A stretch of DNA of 5,657 nt from Psychrobacter sp. (lineage in GTDB: Bacteria > Pseudomonadota > Gammaproteobacteria > Pseudomonadales > Moraxellaceae), in NCBI GenBank assembly GCA_029256865.1, contig JARIEH010000275.1, positions 1-5,657 of the forward strand, read 5' to 3'. The notes under the pieces were generated by a model. The model saw only the letters and a list, made by a program, of their open reading frames with translations. It made no database searches and was not told the DNA's origin. This document shows, piece by piece, positions 4,553-5,657 of the stretch (within the stretch, counting starts at the first letter, position 1; each line of letters opens with the position of its first letter). Position numbers and translations under genes: made by a program.

Positions 4553-5657
4553 ATGTCTGACAATACCACACAAAATGCGGTCGCACGCCCTGCAAAAATT
4601 ACCCCCAAGCATGCCGCTTTCGATTATCGCAAATATCGTCCATTTGCTTTTGCACCGTCGTTGCCAGATCGCACTTGGCCAAGCAAAACGCTAGAAAAAG
4701 CACCAGTATGGGCAAGTGTGGATCTGCGTGATGGTAATCAGGCGCTTATCGATCCTATGACCATTGAACAAAAAATGCGCTTTTTTAAGACCTTAGTTGG
4801 TGTGGGCTTCAAAGAGATAGAAATTGGATTCCCTTCTGCGGCGCAAGTTGAATTTGATTTTGCCCGTAAGCTTATCGAAGAAAACCATGTCCCTGAAGAT
4901 GTGACTTTGCAGGTATTGGTACAAGCACGTGAGCATCTTATTGCGCGTACGTTTGAGTCGTTAAAAGGAGCCAAACGTGCCATTGTTCACGTTTATAACT
5001 CCACCTGTAAGATACAGCGTGAAAAAGTATATGGCAAAGATAAAGCTGAGATCAAAGAGATTGCGATCACTGGTGCCAGGCTATTGCAGCAGTATGCCGC
5101 CAAGTACCCAGAGACAGAATGGGTATTCCAGTACTCACCAGAGAGCTTTAGTCAAACAGAAACTGAGTATGCAGTAGAAGTTTGTGATGCGGTTTGTGAA
5201 GTCTGGCAGCCACAGCAAGGGCAGGAAGTTATCATTAATTTACCAGCCACTGTTGAAGCCTCTATGCCTAATGTCTTTGCCGATCAGGTAGAGTATTTTT
5301 GCCGTCATCTTGCCAAACGTGAACATGTGATTGTTAGCCTACACACTCATAACGACCGTGGCTGTGCCGTGGCTGCTGCTGAGCTTGGTATGCTTGCTGG
5401 CGCAGATCGCATCGAAGGTACCTTACTTGGTAATGGAGAGCGCACTGGTAATATGGATATTATGGTCATGGCGATGAATATGTTCAGCCAAGGTATCGAT
5501 CCTGAGCTTGATTTTAGCAACATGAGCGAAATTGTACAGGTGGTTAGCGAGTGTAATAACTTACCATTACATCCACGTCATCCATATGTCGGTGAGCTGG
5601 TATTTACCGCCTTTAGTGGCTCGCATCAAGATGCAATCAAAAAGTCTCTTGATTATA
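4553..5657 (+). CDS. leuA: 2-isopropylmalate synthase, long (type 2) form, N-terminal 368 codons
   Basis: LeuA condenses acetyl-CoA with 2-oxoisovalerate to give 2-isopropylmalate, the committed step of leucine synthesis in the cytoplasm. The frame stays open to the window end, so the gene is cut there. The N-terminal extension with [21 protein letters not shown] marks the type-2 form (about 560 residues, as in Corynebacterium and yeast) rather than the shorter E. coli type. The TIM-barrel catalytic domain shows [13 protein letters not shown] at 57-69, with Asp60 as metal ligand and Arg59 and Gln63 in the DxRDGxQ pattern. It also shows HTHND at 264-268, whose two histidines bind the divalent metal, and GNGERTGN at 293-300. 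[19 protein letters not shown] at 340-358 is typical of the linker region in this form. The C-terminal leucine-binding regulatory domain lies outside the window, so feedback inhibition cannot be judged. It is divergent from an Lrp-type regulator that may control it. Confidence 0.95.
   Translation, partial: MSDNTTQNAVARPAKITPKHAAFDYRKYRPFAFAPSLPDRTWPSKTLEKAPVWASVDLRDGNQALIDPMTIEQKMRFFKTLVGVGFKEIEIGFPSAAQVEFDFARKLIEENHVPEDVTLQVLVQAREHLIARTFESLKGAKRAIVHVYNSTCKIQREKVYGKDKAEIKEIAITGARLLQQYAAKYPETEWVFQYSPESFSQTETEYAVEVCDAVCEVWQPQQGQEVIINLPATVEASMPNVFADQVEYFCRHLAKREHVIVSLHTHNDRGCAVAAAELGMLAGADRIEGTLLGNGERTGNMDIMVMAMNMFSQGIDPELDFSNMSEIVQVVSECNNLPLHPRHPYVGELVFTAFSGSHQDAIKKSLDY

Noticed and set aside
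4738..5177. Open frames of 81 (reverse) and 66 (forward) codons within leuA
   Set aside because: The leuA frame is open throughout and carries the catalytic motifs; these are shadows.
1..5657. Search for a defence system, mobile element, CRISPR array or other novel multi-gene system
   Set aside because: All six genes belong to well-known families; no transposase, integrase, att site, regular repeats or clusters of unknown genes were seen.

Overview
This window looks like chromosomal DNA of a gammaproteobacterium of the Moraxellaceae, most likely Psychrobacter or a close relative. That placement is an inference from the protein sequences, the moderate AT-richness and the gene content; no database was consulted. 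It holds six protein genes, of which the first (prmC) and last (leuA) are cut by the window edges. No RNA gene, mobile element, CRISPR array or phage gene is visible.

Left part (1-2409), forward strand. The tail of prmC, the release-factor glutamine methyltransferase, is followed 21 bases later by a complete moeB/thiF-type E1-like adenylyltransferase, probably in one operon. After a 49-base gap comes a complete atypical kinase of the ABC1/AarF/UbiB family. It has the family's catalytic motifs but no C-terminal membrane anchor.

Middle part (2410-3792), forward strand. A 105-base gap holds a perfect 15-base tandem duplication, the second copy of which forms half of a 6-bp inverted repeat. It is followed by a 12-helix MFS transporter of the YbfB/YjiJ type. 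The transporter converges on the next gene with only 67 bases between the stop codons. That gap holds a TATAAT, a GGGAGG and a possible 12-codon ORF.

Right part (3860-5657). A complete Lrp/AsnC-family regulator on the reverse strand is divergent from leuA (2-isopropylmalate synthase, long type-2 form, first 368 codons). The 204-base AT-rich region between them is the most interesting non-coding stretch. It has an 11-bp perfect inverted repeat whose arms lie 41 bases apart, centre to centre, and bracket the likely regulator promoter. A weaker third copy lies another 41 bases on, next to the leuA promoter. This suggests autoregulation by the Lrp-like protein and possibly shared control of leuA.

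The genes are mostly housekeeping or metabolic (translation termination, cofactor or sulfur-carrier activation, leucine synthesis). I see no convincing new multi-gene system. The items most worth checking are the regulatory architecture between lrp and leuA, the anchor-less ABC1 kinase, and the small elements between genes.
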